A DNA stretch of 64,000 nt from Trichosphaerium sp. ATCC 40318 (Eukaryota > Discosea > Flabellinia > Trichosidae), in contig JALMLS010000268.1 in assembly GCA_038496445.1 (NCBI GenBank), forward strand, positions 248,001 to 312,000, given 5' to 3'. Position 1 is the stretch's first letter; every line of letters starts with the position of its first letter. Both the position numbers and the translations under genes were made by a program. A model generated the notes under the pieces. The model was not told the DNA's origin, did no database searches, and saw only the letters and a program-made list of their open reading frames with translations. Positions 11,224 through 23,020 of this stretch are shown here, in pieces.

Positions 11224-11405
11224 TTATAACACCCCAAAAAAAAAAAATCAAAAGAAAAAAAAATTTGACTTGTAAACCCCTTTCTTCGGTTCTTTTTTTC
11301 TAGACGATAGCGTCCGCGTTATCAAGATTATGAGTACTTCCAATAGAGCTTAAGTAGGCGAGAAATGGATGAACTGTGTGTGAATAATTTGTACACTTTT
11401 ATTGT

Positions 11406-11932
11406 TTATTCCATAGCTTTCAACTCGCGCAAACGACGGGTTGTGGATCGGACTGTGATACCTGGTTTGGTACTAATAGTGTGTAAGCGATTGACGATAG
11501 ATTTGATGATTAAAAGCGAAGAAAAATGATAAATTGGTGTATAAGCGTACGCAGGGATGTAAGCGCCACCAGCAATTTTTCTGTTGCATCCTGAGCATTC
11601 CCAGATGCCAATAGCACCGCGCTTTTGTTTATCCTTTATCAAATTTTTAGTTTTTCATCGTGTATCGGCGTCAAATGTACCTTTCCGCAGAAACTGCAAG
11701 TGTATTTGGCCTTTTGCGCACTCTCAATCTTCCTCAATTGTTTCCTGAGGGATGCACCATAACGTGTGGCGTATCTACCTGAAATACCGACCTTCTTTGT
11801 CCTACGTCTTCCCTACAATTTCTCATTTAGCCTCTGATCAGTTTGTATGTCAAAAAGCGCTTGAAATTATGTATAAACGCTGTATAACACTCGTAGTGCT
11901 ACAGGACAAAATTATTAACGACGATGTACCAT
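11406..11932 (-). CDS. RPL37A: 60S ribosomal protein eL43 (L37A)
   Basis: Four exons give about 90 residues. The start codon at 11932 is followed immediately by an intron, so exon 1 encodes only Met; this is common for ribosomal-protein genes. The rest reads [40 protein letters not shown], then [20 protein letters not shown] and [12 protein letters not shown]. The two CxxC pairs (CSFC, CSGC) form the zinc ribbon of eL43, which sits in the large subunit. The last intron (about 11466-11544) starts GTACGC. Convergent with TAF6, 182 bp apart. Confidence 0.93.
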
Positions 11933-12354
11933 TATAAGCTTGTTGAGTTGTACAAAAAAAAACTGGGACTAAAATTGACCGTTCCGTCAAACTTTTTATT
12001 ATCAGCGAGTATGCCATAAATCTGCTACGGGTCGTATAAAGGCAGGTATCAGCCGCAAACTTACGTATTTGATTTTTATAACGTTTTATCACCAAAGCCA
12101 ACAATTATTCAACAAACGCGCAATATGGGGCGTCCTTTAGCGCCATCAATATCTTCACATCTTTTTTGCCGCACGACACTTGATGCATAATGATTACCAT
12201 AAGAAGAAACATCCTTTGACACTAGCCAATTGGATAATTACCTATACCAATAAAAGAAATGGTACGCTTTGCTACCAAGGTCCGACCTCCCGTGTAGCTG
12301 TTGTCAGTTCGTTTAAACAAGAAAAAAAATAATTTGTAGTCATATTTATTTATT
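11933..12354. other. Upstream region of eL43, with a weak small reading frame
   Basis: This 422-bp stretch lies between the eL43 start and the stop of the next minus-strand gene, so it should contain the eL43 promoter. A plus-strand frame starting at an ATG near 12184 could encode about 48 residues (MHNDYHKKKHPLTLANW and following), ending in a lysine-rich tail. I see no homology or splice support for it and leave it uncalled. Confidence 0.3.
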
Positions 12355-13363
12355 CTACATGCCAATGCGTTCAGACGGTGCAGGGGATATACTACTCCTC
12401 TCTGACCGTATTGTTTCCATCAAATCGGCTTTACCCCTATGGCACATAGCCGCAATATCAAAATCGCCTTCAGCATCAAGAGCTGCCTCAATTCCTTCAC
12501 TCTCCAATAATTTCTCAATTTCGTGTAAGGATGCAGCGGATAAAGACGACTTCTCTATCGTCTTGAAATTCGTTTCAAACTTGTTTGCAATCTCTGTAGC
12601 GGATAATCCGCATCCAATAGACTCATAAAAGAGCTCAGCAGCAAGTCTGCGTAAAACTCGGTTCCATAGTATACCAGCAGCAGTAGTGAAGATTTGTTGA
12701 TGGTAACGCTTCTTGGAGGTACCTGACATCAAGATCATGGTCAATTTATCCTTCCAAGTGAGGTGCTTTATCAAAACCTTTGCAAAATCGGACCCATAAA
12801 ATTGACCATGCTCTTTAAACTCCCAGATTATTGAAAGACGTGCCATCATCTTTGCAACTATTCTTACGAGTTGTTGTGCACCACGGACCTTCTCATACTC
12901 TTGGAAGTAGTCGTTGATGGCATTCTTAGCGATCCTATCCTTCAAGTGGAACGAAACGTTCTGAGCTGAAATGAACGCTTCACGGACTACAATAGGTAGT
13001 ACCGAAAAAGTGTCATTAATGACATTCTCAAGGCCTACACAACAAGTCAAAAAAAAAAAAGAAAAAAAAAAGAAAAACCGCCAATGTCACTTTTCACAAA
13101 AAGTTTTAACAAAAGATTCTTCCACAGCAGCCACGTTAAGGTCACGTACCGTTTGGCATTGATAAATCATACTTAAAACCACAATTTTCACATTGAGCAC
13201 TACGTGTCTTCTTACGGATAGTTATATCATCGCTGTTACATTTTGGACACCTGGTAACCTCACGGAGACGAGGTTGAGGATGAGATACTGTGTCGTACAT
13301 GCCAATCATATTAGGTAAATCGGCTTCGACAATAATTTGCTTCAAATTTTCCCTAAACATACG
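12355..13363 (-). CDS. Zinc-ribbon protein of unknown function
   Basis: Two exons, about 300 residues. After a short helical N-terminus, residues about 37-66 form a zinc ribbon: C-P-K-C, 15 residues, then C-E-N-C-G. A GTACGT intron follows (SMPNG|LENVI). The remainder is helical, with IAKNAINDYFQEYEKVRGAQ and GILWNRVLRRLAAELFYESI, and an acidic C-terminal quarter. A ribbon followed by helical repeats recalls TFIIB-type factors, but I see no cyclin-fold signature and would not assign that function. The gene begins only 31 bp downstream of the stop codon of the GTPase gene on the same strand. Confidence 0.6.
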
Positions 13364-13393
13364 TAAGAACAACACCAGTGAAAACTTGATTTT

Positions 13394-15114
13394 TTAGAGA
13401 ACAGTAAACAAATTTTTCAGATTTTTAAGAGATGACGTCACAGCCCTTTTCAAAAAAAAGTCGTTTATCTTGAAATGTCGACGTCGTTTTACCTGTCCTC
13501 TTCGCTACTAATATCAGCCTTATTAAGCAGAAACATGAGCGGTGCCATTGTAAAAAGTTCTTTGCATATCTTCTCTTCAAACGGCTCAAAGCGTGAATGT
13601 GCCGTGTTTATAATATACCAAATAACATGAATGGCATCTTTACTATCGCCCTAACAATTTTCAGTCAGTATCTACGCGTCAGTTTTGGTTTTTTTCCCTC
13701 CGTGTTGCTCCGAGGAGTAGCGCACAAACATTGGGTTCTTGGGTAAAGCTTCTTCCAGATGTCATACCGTTTGGCTAATAGAATGCTGTTCAAAAAATTC
13801 GAGGGTATCATCGATAAACTCCTCGTGAAATCCATGCTCAAGTCCACGAGAATCATAAATAACGACATTCATTTCCTTGCAGCTATATTTACTAAAAAGG
13901 AACCGAGTAAGTACGAAAAATATAAACAGGTGACGTTTACGTAAAATGTTGCGTGATTGGTCTACCAGCCCCAACTTCAGCTAAACTTTCGCCAAATATT
14001 TTGTTAATCAGCGCTAGAAGAGAGGTGTCAGTAGCGAAGAAAGACAGAAATTTGGTAGAATGTAGATACTACTTACAACTCTTTCCAGCACCAGCAATAC
14101 CGACAACCAATACGTTTGGCTTTTGTAGACCTTTAAAACATTTTAGTCAAAATTTTTTTTTCAACTACGCACCATTATTTATGGCTTTAAAAGACGCCAC
14201 AAATGACTCTACTAGCACATCCGCATCTTGATGTATATTCCCCTAGAATATTATAAGAAACGCGGGAAAAGAATAGACGTACATGTTCAAGAGATACAAA
14301 CTCTTGTAACATAGCATCCTCTACTTGTATACTCTTCTTTACTTTTCCGGGTTTTGGTTTCTGTCTCTTCAGGCTTGAAGACTTTGTGAGTCCTTTGTGT
14401 GATCCCTTATGAGATAGCGTGGGCGTATATTTCCCACTCATCTCTTTTAGCGACATAGAAGCTGATTTTGAGTGGTACTTTTTACGGCGGCTCTCCTTTG
14501 GGGAGAAACTTCCCTGGTCTCCCGAAGCGCCAAGGTGGTCCCTGCTTCTTGTGTGTGCCGTTTTGTCTAGTTTATGCGACGATTTTCGACGTTTTTTGCT
14601 TAAAGCTTGAAAAAAATAAAATTTAGACCAAATGAAATTTTGCAGTTTTCAAAGTACGAACAGGTTTCGGCGTATACATCCTCGTCGCTGGAAGGAGGGC
14701 TCTTACTCGATGGACTTCTAAAGGAATTAGTTAGGTGGGTTTTTTTTGAAATGAAAGGACGGAAATAGACACAAGGGAGCACTTTTGGTTGATCAAAATT
14801 ATATGTGTGTCCCGTATGTTTTTAAGAGCGTTTTGTGGAGGGTTTTAGACAAATAATTGTAGTCTTGTAAAAATTGTGTACAAGTGTGCTGTATCCTCGT
14901 TCAATGAGTCGAGCGTGTGAGCTGTATTTGCGCGCTTTTCTCGTGATTTGCTGCGTTTCACCTTTCTTTTACGTACATCGTCACCTGACGACGTTTGCCT
15001 ATGTTTTTTGGCAGTATTGTCATGCGCGGCGTGTTTGCCCTTCTTATTGTTACTGCGCTTTCTGTGGCTAGTTCCGCGTTTGCGTAGGCGGGGTTTAACC
15101 TCTGATGTTGACAT
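13394..15114 (-). CDS. P-loop GTPase of the 50S-ribosome-binding-GTPase-like type, long basic N-terminus
   Basis: Eight or nine exons, about 380 residues. The G domain occupies the C-terminal half: Walker A GIAGAGKSSLINKIFG, switch region GAGRPITQHFTKYSCKEM, G3 VVIYDSRGLEHG, then DAIHVIWYIINTAHSRFEPF and G4 LMFLLNKADI. This series matches the TrmE/Era-like MMR_HSR1 GTPases seen in many protists and fungi (often annotated GTP-binding protein or IRG/GIMAP-like). Preceding it are about 200 residues rich in Lys, Arg, Ser and His (KRSNNKKGKHAAHDN, RKRKVKRSKSREKR), resembling nuclear or nucleic-acid-binding tails. The G domain ends soon after NKAD, so the usual G5 SAK motif is not obvious. Function unknown. 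Confidence 0.75.
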
Positions 15115-15892
15115 AGCGCCTCTCTACTATCTTGCAAAAGCGCTACTAAGCATTTAGAATTAAAAGAAGCTATTTAAAATAAAAATCAAGAGAACATTAT
15201 TTTCAGGCTTGGCGAAGATGGTTCCCAAAACCCGAAATTAACACTGCAAAACTGAATATTCGCTTGTAGGGATAACAAGGGAAGTAGGAAAATTTGAAAT
15301 CTGGTTTGCTTACAAGGTATGCTTGCGTATCGTACCAATTCGTAGGCCGTGGGCCTTTGGAAATTCAGAGAGCGAGTCGCACAGATAAAGTAAAAGTGCT
15401 TTATGATTTTTTGAAAAGTCAAACGTGGCGCAAGGTCTCTGCGCTATCAAACGACAACACCTCGCATGGTACACGCATGAACTGTGATGAGGTCGTGATA
15501 CTACTTTCAGGAACTATCAGTGTTGTACAGTATTGAGTAACTACTACCTCGTAAACTATTAAACTTACACATCCTCACGGTAAAATTGTTTGTTGGGTAT
15601 GCTTTAAACGTATTTGTTGAGTTCAAGGTTGTGTAAAAGAGCCGACATTGCGTAATTAAGTCGTTTTGGTTCAACGCTATTACTTTAACACTTGCTGTAA
15701 CTGACAATAAACAGCAACTAGCTATTGGTTCGTTGCTATTTGGCGAAATGAAAACGTAAGCTCCCCCAATTGATCCGTATAATTTACTTGCACCAACCTT
15801 TGCGTTATTTGTATCCAGTCCTTATTTTTATTGAAGGGCTGAACGCCAGGCTGTCTAAAAAGGGATAATTGTAAACGAATAACACGCGCTAA
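15115..15892. other. Region between divergent genes with one weak plus-strand exon
   Basis: This 778-bp stretch separates the divergent GTPase and SH3 genes. A plus-strand frame at about 15285-15536 looks coding (VKVLYDFLKSQTWRKVSALS) and ends at TGA. The only 5' exon I can offer is a lone ATG at 15213 spliced to it, for about 80 residues. I do not recognise the protein. The remainder (15540-15890) shows nothing I can support. Confidence 0.3.
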
Positions 15893-18800
15893 ATGACCAC
15901 TATTGTGGGTTGTGTTGTCTATGACTTCGTTCCAAAGGATGCAGCGATGAAACTCCCCTTAACAGTCGGTACGTGCCCCAAACGCCGCATTAATTGTATC
16001 AACGTACACTCTAATTGCAATATAGGCCAGAGCGTGACTATCTTGCAACAAGGTAACAACGGTTGGTCTGCTGGAGAGTGCAATGGCAATACAGGATGGT
16101 ACAGCTCTTTTTAAACCAGCCAAATACGGAATGGCCGTCGTTCCTATTTCCCCAATGACTTTATACCCATGGCTAACCATTGCATGAGGTTTCCATCGAA
16201 ATACGTAAAAATACAAGCGCCCGCGTCTCCTATCAACACTCCACCGGATGAACCAGTTTTTTTACCACCAGATAATCTACCACCTCCAACGAATAGGGCA
16301 TCTTCGCCACTATCAGTACAGAGACCGCTTGTAGATGTTGAATCGCGGTCAAAACAACCTGACGAATTGCCGCGTATTGCTTTGAAACCAAAGCGCCGCA
16401 TTGGCGGTAAGGTGAGCACACAGTCTTTACCATCTCCTGGTAGAGGCGGTAAGCGTGGTAGTGGCTCTTTTGGCGAGTACGTTGCTTTTGTTTTACATTA
16501 TGACATTTTTGTGTAAATAATTAATTGTGTTTAGCTTGCTATCCGATCTTGAGACGTCCTTGGTGGATTTTGACCCTCAATTGGTTGGATTTGATGAGAC
16601 ATTGGAGTATACTCTTCGTGAAGAAGAGGATAACAAAACTTTAGTGTCTCTAGTACCGCCGTCAGTGTCATTTGTTGCACAGCGACCACGCAAGGTATTT
16701 TAGGCTATTTACCCTTTTTGGTTAATATTGGTTTGTAGGTCCGTGCGTCTTGTGATTACTCTACCGATGACCCCAACAAACTCAATTTCTCTAAAGGAGA
16801 TACTATTGGCCTTTTGAGAACAGACCCAAGGTTCGTAAAAATGCATTGTTTATAATTCTTGTAATCAACACTTTACTGATAGTGGGTGGTATGAGGGAGT
16901 ATTTGAGGGAGCAGTTGGTTGGTTTCCTTCCCAGTTTTGCGAAGAAATCAACTTAAAAAAGAAAAAGAGGAGTCCAAAGCCAAAAAGGAGACGAGCATCA
17001 GAACCAATGCAAAAAATGACAAGTGCATCAAAGTAAATTCTTTCTCCCACTCTAATCAAGTTAACAATTTTGTAAAGGATTGATATAAGGCGTGCTAGAC
17101 GTGATAACAAATTTAATATGCAGTCGCGTAAATCAAAAGAGAAAATTGGTAAAATGCACGTAAAGCATGGAAAAAAATCAAAAGGAGTCGATAGTCCAAA
17201 ATCTAAGAAGCGTAAAAAACAAAAGAGTAAGACATCTAAAACATTACCAACAAGGGAGAGATCAGTATTTATTTCTGAAGTTGCAAAAGTACGTTTCTTT
17301 TGTAAAACACTTCAGTTCTTTATTATTGTGTCTGACGTGTTGTTTATTAGGCCAAACAAGCAGCAGCTAAGGAAGAAAAAGAAAAAACCGACAAGTTGCA
17401 CAGGCGTGCAGACTCAAGTCCAGCGGCAGTGGGGTCTAAGATTAGTAGTAAGAAGGGTAAACGCAAAGGCAAGCGTAAGAATTCTGCTTTAAGGAATAGA
17501 GTTGCACACTCGCCTATGAAAAAGGAATCTCATTCTGCTTTGCCACCGGCAGTTGTACACTATGAGGATTCAATTCGTGCAAAATCAGTTCAAATCGAAG
17601 ACGATACTATTTATCCACCTTCAGATAGCTTACCAACAACAGAGAGAAGTTTAAAAGGCTATTCTACTGGCGGACTACGCGGTTCTATGGCCAAAAAACT
17701 AAAGCAGAATGTACGCTTTTTAAAGTTGTCTGTACCTTTTTTATGCTCATTTTTTGGTTTTTAGCATGATGAGGATGATTCTGCTGAATACAAAAAGCTT
17801 CAATTAAAAACGAGTTGTTATCAAATTCCTGTTTTATTAAACAGGACTACCTCTACAATAACGCAAGAAAACAAACGTATAACTACTTTACGCAAACCAC
17901 AATTTGTAAATAGGCATTTAGAGATGTACGTAGTACTTGTTTCTTTACGCAGAGAGATCTTTTGATTACTGCATCCAGTAGTTAACTGTTTAATAGGATA
18001 GAAGCATCTTCAACAGACGAGTACAATGGTAATCTTGACGGGTCATTATCAGAGTCCGTAGACTCTCCTAGGGACTTAAGACCAGCTAATACACCACCAA
18101 GTATACCCGCTAAACCTTCAAGCTTTCCTACTACTAAACCACCAGCTGTTCCTAAAACTAAGCCTCCAACCTTGCCAAAGACAAAACCAAGTCCTCCTCC
18201 CATACCAAGTAGCCCTCCTCCTAACCGCATCCCTCCAACCAGACGGAATATTCCCTTGAGTAAACCACCGAGTAGTCCCGTACCACAATACAAACCTAGA
18301 GCCGATTTTTCCACAACAACTGAAGAGGAACCAACCTTGGACGCAGACGAAGAAGATGAATCAATAGTGAGAGTACCTCTCAGCAGTTTACCTCTTATTA
18401 CGACTGTGACATTACCTACTACTTCAAGAAGCTCAGGTTCTCCGCGCAAGAAGTCTTCTAGTATTCCGCCTCTCCCAAAACTATCACTGGAAACTAAGGT
18501 AACGCCACCAACATCAATATCATCGGTAGAATCACTTAGCAGAGATTCACCTCGAAAAAAACTGTTCTCTGGGGATTCTCCTAGAAGAGCGTCAATCGCA
18601 GTTATGGAGTTATCACCTCGTACTCTCGCATCAGCAGGATCGGACAAAGATAGTACAGGACGTGCACCTACCTATGCGTCGCCATCTGTGACTGTCAATA
18701 TCGTTCAACGTGCTACCTCTGTAGTTGCACTACCTACGGTTGTACAATCGATAGAAACAGTGCCAATAAGCGCTCAGTCGCTACCTCAACCTGCTACACC

Positions 18801-18987
18801 TGGCACTGGAATAGCATTGAACTTTAGTGGCCCTCCAAAAGTGCAGCACCTTGCAAGGAATACAGATAAGAAGGACCGTTTAACGCAGAGCGACAGAGGG
18901 CAATCTGGAGAAAGGACGTCGCTGCAGTCTTCTGAGCCTGCTTATAATATCAATTTTGCTCGGTTGCGCGCACGTTTTGAGAAGTGA
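15893..18987 (+). CDS. Two-SH3-domain proline-rich scaffold protein
   Basis: About ten exons, roughly 850 residues. SH3 domain 1 (residues about 5-55) is split by two introns: VVYDFVPKDAAMKLPLTVG, QSVTILQQGNNGWSAGECNG, NTGWFPSKYVKI. SH3 domain 2 (about 200-255): ASCDYSTDDPNKLNFSKGD, then GWYEGVFEGAVGWFPSQF. Both keep the ALYDF-like strand, the NGW/GWY tryptophan and the GWFPS motif. After them comes a strongly basic stretch (KKKKRSPKPKRRRASEP) and then, from about residue 520, long runs of K-P-P, P-P-P and S-P-R with many serine phosphosite-like motifs. The basic and proline-rich segments would provide SH3 ligands, suggesting self-association or an actin/endocytic scaffold. That role is inferred from the domains only. 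Confidence 0.82.
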
Positions 18988-19311
18988 TGACACTTCCTTC
19001 TCCCAGTTCTATCCTCTTATTTACTGCAAGAAAAAAAAAACAGGCAGTAATTTGATGCCAAAAAAAAGTCATACTGCGCCTACTACCCTTATATCAAACT
19101 AGACGTGTATTAACAGTTGTAACAATAATAAAAAAAAACTTTGTAAGTCATACCTGCCTTGGTTGACATCTGTCTTGGCGTTCAAAACTGAAACAACTTC
19201 GCAAAACGTTTAGTCCGTACAATAATTCCGAAAAAAGGAGAATAGTGCACAAATTCAAAAGTCGTTTTTATTCCTTTGTTATCGAATTCCTCCTTGATCT
19301 CACAACCTATC
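18988..19311. other. Intergenic stretch
   Basis: This 324-bp stretch follows the SH3 gene. It contains A-tracts near 19030 and 19126 and no coding sequence, repeat or palindrome I can support. Confidence 0.4.
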
Positions 19312-19680
19312 ATGATACAATTCATTCTTACATGCCTTGTATATATACGATCGGCTGTTACAGGCCGCCCTCGACAACCTCAGCGTAATGGTATAGCTTA
19401 TGTTGCTGCTCGCGCTCAAGAACAGCAACGAGATAATGCACTGCGTGAAGCGGCTGCAAAACAACAAGTGAACACACAACAAACCGAAACTAAACTGGAG
19501 AAGCTCAAGGGACCCTCCAAACTTGCTAAATGCAAGAAAATGACCAAGTATACAGTTATGCAAGCGATGAACAAAGCCAAAAAAGCGAGAAATACCACAA
19601 AGCGAGTGGTAAAGGCTTCTGCATTCACACAACATCTCAAAGAGAGAAGATCAAGGCGAAGTCCACGAGGTTCAGAATAA
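19312..19680 (+). CDS. Small basic, lysine- and glutamine-rich protein
   Basis: Open frame of 122 residues from the ATG at 19312. The first 17 residues (MIQFILTCLVYIRSAVT) look like a signal peptide or membrane anchor; this part also contains GT...CAG sequences that could be an intron, but splicing there breaks the frame. The rest is hydrophilic and helical: AARAQEQQRDNALREAAAKQ, KLEKLKGPSKLAKCKKMTKY, ending KERRSRRSPRGSE. No homology recognised. Low-complexity basic composition makes this a moderate call only. Confidence 0.45.
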   Translation: MIQFILTCLVYIRSAVTGRPRQPQRNGIAYVAARAQEQQRDNALREAAAKQQVNTQQTETKLEKLKGPSKLAKCKKMTKYTVMQAMNKAKKARNTTKRVVKASAFTQHLKERRSRRSPRGSE

Positions 19681-20399
19681 AAAACCACCAGAAACACCTC
19701 CTGTACTTTACATGTAAATAAAACGCTTGTATATTATAACGGAGCTCGTTTTTAGCCAAATTTAGTGATTTATAAACCGTTGTGTCGTATCGGACGTGTT
19801 TTCTCGCAGCCTTACTATAATGAGCCAAAACGTTTTGGTATACGTTTTCAAGCGTAGAGAGTAATAATGAGAGTGTTTACCGCACATCACGTTTTAAATG
19901 CGTATTCCTAACGTAGAAAGTTCTCAATAAGTATTTCTTTGGTATAGGCGATGCTAGGTAGTGCTATTTAGGCCTGAAGAGTTTAAAATGCTCTATGGCG
20001 CCAATATTGTTAAACTCTTGAGATATTTTCAACGTCATCGTTTGATAGCACCTTAGCATATTGAGGTAGGAAGAGAGTTATGTAACGGTATTTGCTTTGA
20101 CTTTAAGTGCTTTTCGAAATAGGTACCTACAACATACAATAAAACGGTTTAATGAACTCTGCTACGCGCAAAGAGTCGCGAGCTAGCTTATTTAGGTTTT
20201 TTGTTGTGATTGTGGAATTCAAGATAATCAGACGAATGATATCATTGCCAGTAGTGAATGAACTTTGTACTCAACTACAACGTTGTTCTTTAATAGTTAA
20301 GCTTAGGCATCTACACAATAGCCAAATGAAACTGAGATTCGTCAATTACCAGATGATCACGTGAACCAAAGAGATACGCAAGCTTGGGCGCATACAATT
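19681..20399. other. Intergenic stretch of 719 bp
   Basis: A frame starting with an ATG at 20152 (MNSATRKESRASLFR) runs to 20364 on the plus strand, but its middle contains a possible intron that does not keep frame, and I recognise nothing in it. CACGTG occurs at 20358-20363. Otherwise I see no gene, tRNA or repeat. Confidence 0.35.
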
Positions 20400-21155
20400 C
20401 TACTCGTTTTCGATTATCTTGGACGACATGAGAGCAAATGCTTCTTCAACTAAAATACAAGTTAGCTTAGATTTTTAAAAGTAGGGTACCGTTGTTCCCG
20501 TGTTTAGATGAAGTTTCTATGTAGGGTATCTTGCATCTGTCTGCAAATTCCTAAATTCAAAGTGCATTAGGCATGTACGGTATCTCGATTGTTGTGTTTG
20601 TACCTGTGCAGTATCAGCATCTATTATGCGGTCATTTACTAAATCACATTTGGTAGCAACAAGTATTATTGTCACTTTGGAACTCGCATATCTTTCAATC
20701 TCTTTTAGCCACTGTTTAACATTATCGAAGCTATCTTTGTCGGTGCTATCATATGCAATAATAATACCGTGAGAGCCTACAGAATGATTGCGCTGTTGAC
20801 CTCGGAATCGTTTACTAGGATCTGAACACAGTGTGAGAAAGATATCGAAAAAGTAACTAACATTGTACAAACACAAATCGTGTGTGGACCAAGAAACATA
20901 CCAGGAGTATCCCAAACTTGTAGCTTAACCTTGGCTTGGTTGATGTCAATAGTCTTTAGTTTCTAATATCATCGTAAGTGTGTAAGAAACAGTGTAAGAA
21001 AACTAGCATACCCATTCCCATTCAACACCATTGTCTACATTAAAAGAGTCTTCCACAAATCTAATGATTAAACTGCTCTTTCCAACTCTAGGATCTCCAA
21101 CGACAAGGATCTTGAATATATGATCGCTACAAGAGCGTTACATGGTTAACAGCAT
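20400..21155 (-). CDS. Divergent Rab-family small GTPase
   Basis: Five or six exons, about 180 residues. P-loop [19 protein letters not shown]; after switch [20 protein letters not shown]; then [38 protein letters not shown] (G4) and ETSSK (G5). This spacing fits Rab1/8/10-like Rabs. Three features are odd. Switch I reads DNGVEWEW and has no T-I-G-V-D-F threonine. The G3 motif WDTAGQE is replaced by WDTPDPSK, so the catalytic Gln is gone. The C-terminus ends IIENE without prenylation cysteines. The start MLDHIFKIL requires a 24-nt intron. If correct, the protein is probably a soluble, hydrolysis-deficient Rab-like switch. Confidence 0.75.
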
Positions 21156-21582
21156 GGTGGTGCTAGTACTAATCGCTCTTGGGTTCTGTACCAGCGTTTG
21201 ATCCTAAACAATGTCACAACTAGGCAGCGCTATAGTGCTGCGACTTGGTACGTTTAGTACTGTCATTAAAAGCAATATTGGTTTCAACTTGTTTTCGTTT
21301 ACCTTTAGTCTTGCCCTCTGTGCTGCTTTTACTACCCATGTTCCTCAAGGGTTAAATGTTTTGGTTTGTACTTTCAAAGAAATGAGTGGCTCACTTAGTC
21401 TGTGCTCATACTTAAGTGCATACAATACAGCTGTCTGTTTGTAAGAGAAAAACATTAGAAGACAGTTTAATTTAAGAGATTTGGGTTCAATGGGGACCTC
21501 TTAATTATGAGAAGAGGGATAAAGTAGCGTGGTGTAATACGAATAGTTAATTTATTGTGTACAAGGAATGGAAGAAGCAAGT
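21156..21582. other. Intergenic stretch between Rab start and sirtuin stop
   Basis: This 427-bp stretch contains a plus-strand frame (21211-21444) that begins MSQLGSAIVLRL and has a plausible GTACGT...TTTAG intron, but the spliced product is only about 27 residues before a stop. I do not call it. The Rab promoter should lie here. Confidence 0.3.
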
Positions 21583-22757
21583 TTAATGATCGCCCTTAAA
21601 CCACTCGTCGGATGGGTTCCGGAATGGCCAGTTTTCTGAGAACATTTTTAAATACTTAGGATCTCTAGCCAAGTTGCTATCTTTCCACTGTGGTATCTCC
21701 ATACCAAGTTTATCAAACACAGCTTCCATCACTCTGGAGAACCAAAGTCAGAAAATTATCTAACATAGCAAACAAAAAAGGTTCAAGATACGCACTTGTC
21801 GACCTTCTCATAGATTCGAATGGAGCAACAATCATCATAAGGTGTTTTTTGTAAGTTTACAATGACCAATTGATGTTCTTCTAGTTTTTTTGCACCCTTC
21901 AGAGGCAAATCACATGCAGGTGATACACTTAAACAAAAGTAAGTATTTTTTGAAACTAAAAAAACAGTTGGTGTAGAATAGTACCGCATTGATGTTCCCA
22001 TACATAGAGCCAAGTCACACTTTTTAGAAACTCGAGATGCTTTGTACAAACAGTTATCAGGTAAGCTTTGAGAAAAAGCTACTGTAGTATAGCGTAGGCG
22101 ACCCTTTAGATAAAAATGTTAGCGACTATGAGCGAACCAAATTGACTACAACAAAAGACGTACTTGACATTTGTCACATTTTCTAGTCGTTAGTTTTGCT
22201 CTATTTCTGTTCGATCTGACTTTAAAAGGTCTATAATATACAGCGCCACATTGTGAACAAGCCTCTACAAAAGAGTTTCCATGTAACTCGCATATCTTTG
22301 GAACAAAGTCAATAAAGAAGGTTATTGTATTTTGTTTTTCTCACCTTGCTAGGACTTATACCGCTTTTAATATGAAGTCCATCACAATTTTGACTGATGA
22401 CATTCTTCAATATATCTTTATTCATAAGTTCAACAAGTGCCATGTGCGTTTTGGTAGGGCGAGCAACAGACCTAAACAGAAAAAAATAAGATAAAAACCG
22501 GCCAAAATATGTTTGAACACAAACCTGTCGGTTGTCTTCTTTGTACGCTTTATTCCTTTGGCTTTAAGTGTCCAAACACCGTCTGGACCTCTAAAATCAG
22601 GAATTCCAGCGGCCGTACTTATTCCAGCGCCAGTATAGACATTAAAATAATTACTTTTTTTGATAGCATCGACAAGTTCATTTATCTTCCTTTCAAATTC
22701 TTCTGGGCTATCGTAATGCTCCTTAATTTCTTTTTCGTTTAATGCTGTAGATGCCAT
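21583..22757 (-). CDS. SIRT6/7-type sirtuin (NAD-dependent protein deacylase)
   Basis: Six exons, about 310 residues. NAD-binding motif [20 protein letters not shown] with VWT following; catalytic block [15 protein letters not shown], then [15 protein letters not shown]; zinc site CSQC...CDKC; then [48 protein letters not shown] and [11 protein letters not shown]. The WTLKAKG after the first motif, GTS-hRVSP-x-x-x-LP and VIVNLQ-T-xxD place it with the SIRT6 (class IV) branch, which deacylates histone H3 and acts at chromatin. No long C-terminal extension. The upstream exons use GTTTGT and GTAC donors. Its neighbour at 23021-26271 encodes a likely nuclear TPR protein on the same strand, but operon-like coupling is not implied. 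Confidence 0.9.
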
Positions 22758-23020
22758 AGTGTAATAAACTGTATTGGTTTGTTGTAGACGTACAAAGACT
22801 GCGTTAATTTGACTTCACTGAATTCCCTTTCACAAAGTCAACTCCTTTATGCCCTACATAGACAAATGATGTTCACACATAGCTTAAAAAAAAGCAATAA
22901 TAACAGTTTCATGAAAATGAATCTACCATTTGAAAAAAATCCAAGCAACTTCTTTTTTGAACGTGGTCAAGGCATCGACGTAATACACTCTTTTATTTAC
23001 AGTTTTTTTTGTTTGTTTTG

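Noticed and set aside
17982-18647. A 221-residue minus-strand frame rich in Gly and Leu opposite the proline-rich SH3 gene.
   Set aside because: It is antisense to the KPP/SPR repeats of the SH3 scaffold, whose frame is fixed by two SH3 domains and ten consistent splice junctions.
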